Shown here: positions 6,643-7,224 of the stretch, piece by piece
Position numbering within the stretch: position 1 is the first letter of the stretch
Layout: the number at the start of each line of letters is the position of its first letter
Assembly (NCBI GenBank): GCA_964454295.1
Contig: CAYVTV010000215.1
Span: forward strand, 1-7,224
Reading direction: 5' to 3'
DNA from: CAYVTV01 sp964454295
GTDB taxonomy: Bacteria > Bacteroidota > Bacteroidia > Bacteroidales > GCA-2748055
DNA: 7,224 nucleotides
Made by a program: the position numbers and the translations under genes
The notes under the pieces: generated by a model
Databases searched by the model: none
Told to the model about the DNA's origin: nothing
What the model saw: the letters and a program-made list of their open reading frames with translations, nothing else

Positions 6643-6684
6643 TTTTACCTTTTACCTTTTACCTTTTACCTTTTACCTTTTACC
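6643..6684 (+). repeat. TTTTACC 7-nt tandem array (6 perfect units)
   Basis: Six identical TTTTACC units (GGTAAAA on the minus strand). The final C at 6684 is also the last base of the nrfA TAG stop codon on the minus strand, so the array starts exactly where nrfA ends and would form the 3' untranslated region of its mRNA. Confidence 0.96.
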
Positions 6685-7224
6685 TACTGATTCTGCCGAC
6701 CCACCCACTTCGGAACAACTTTTTCCAGGAACCTATTCTTTTCCCTTTGCATCTCCTTTGCATTCAGACCTATATATTCCTGAGCTTTTTCTTTGGATAA
6801 GATATCGGGATAAGTAACTTCTCCGGGATGTCCGAGTTGCGCAAGGACTCTGGCCAGTTTGATCCTGGCTTCCTGGGCTTTGGATATGCCGGTGGATATG
6901 ACACGTAAAGTTTCAACAGGTGAATGAAAGGAGTTGCCGTGACCTGCAGCTGCAAAATCCCATCGCCACTGGGCATGCCTTATCAGGGTAAGAATATCCT
7001 TCATGTTGTTTTCCATGACCCCCATATCCCATGCTTTTTTTGCTTCAACATGAGCTCGGGCTAATATTATTTCAAGATTTCTCTGGTTTTCCTTTATTTT
7101 ATCCTGCCGGGAATACACATCGGCAATAAGGCGTTCGGTTTCCTGGCGGTGACAAACCTGGCATGAGGCGTTAATATTATTCAAGGGACTCTGGACATGG
7201 TGATTAGTAAATTTCTGTCCGCCT
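6684..7224 (-). CDS. nrfA: Ammonia-forming cytochrome c nitrite reductase (NrfA), partial C-terminus
   Basis: NrfA is a periplasmic pentahaem enzyme that reduces nitrite to ammonium with six electrons, the last step of dissimilatory nitrate reduction to ammonium. The visible 179 residues are the C-terminal part, in frame from the right edge (first full codon 7223-7221). Fragment residues 5-14 read FTNHHVQSPL, a typical NrfA stretch whose histidine serves as a haem ligand in the family. CQVCH at 21-25 is a c-type haem attachment site. RHAQWRWDF at 82-90 and HGNSFHSP at 95-102 are also NrfA hallmarks, H100 being the probable distal ligand of another haem. The catalytic CWxCK haem site would lie upstream, outside the window. 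Family length is about 480-500 residues. The gene ends in TAG at 6684-6686, and any electron-donor partner such as nrfH would be beyond the right edge. Confidence 0.95.
   Translation of the reverse strand, partial: GGQKFTNHHVQSPLNNINASCQVCHRQETERLIADVYSRQDKIKENQRNLEIILARAHVEAKKAWDMGVMENNMKDILTLIRHAQWRWDFAAAGHGNSFHSPVETLRVISTGISKAQEARIKLARVLAQLGHPGEVTYPDILSKEKAQEYIGLNAKEMQREKNRFLEKVVPKWVGRQNQ

Noticed and set aside
6515..6817. Open frame with a KLP-repeat peptide running into the nrfA region
   Set aside because: It reads the GCTGCCGAA and TTTTACC arrays and then the antisense of nrfA. It is a by-product of repeats and of a real gene on the other strand.

Overview
The window looks like a piece of a Bacteroidetes (probably Bacteroidales-type, environmental) chromosome or metagenomic contig. 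The evidence is a SusC/SusD outer-membrane nutrient-uptake pair, Bacteroidetes-style lipoprotein signals, promoter candidates of the TAnnTTTG type and start codons without a clear Shine-Dalgarno. The contig carries a 10-N assembly gap inside susC.

Layout. Positions 1-1079 (minus) hold the N-terminal 359 residues of a SusD-like lipoprotein that runs off the left edge. Positions 1106-4261 (minus) hold a complete SusC-family TonB-dependent transporter, 26 bp upstream of susD and clearly in one operon with it. Positions 4262-4857 are a roughly 600-bp divergent intergenic region: AT-rich near susC, then a run of 8-nt and 7-nt tandem repeats. Positions 4858-6249 (plus) encode a complete S41-family (C-terminal processing type) serine peptidase lipoprotein with an intact Ser-Lys dyad. 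Positions 6250-6683 are a convergent intergenic region made almost entirely of further short tandem repeats. Positions 6684-7224 (minus) are the C-terminal 179 residues of NrfA, the ammonia-forming cytochrome c nitrite reductase, running off the right edge.

How the parts fit. SusC and SusD form the usual lidded transporter that captures and imports a large nutrient; the substrate cannot be told from sequence. The S41 peptidase is divergently transcribed and probably periplasmic or outer-membrane anchored; a link to the transporter is possible but only inferred. NrfA implies anaerobic respiration of nitrite to ammonium and is probably unrelated to its neighbours.

The most unusual content is noncoding. 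Seven distinct short tandem-repeat families with mostly 7- or 8-nt periods sit on both sides of the peptidase gene and nowhere inside the coding regions. The upstream GGGATCAC array has a G-tract every 8 nt and so matches the canonical G-quadruplex pattern in the probable 5' leader of the peptidase mRNA. I found no tRNA, rRNA, CRISPR array, transposase or defence gene.
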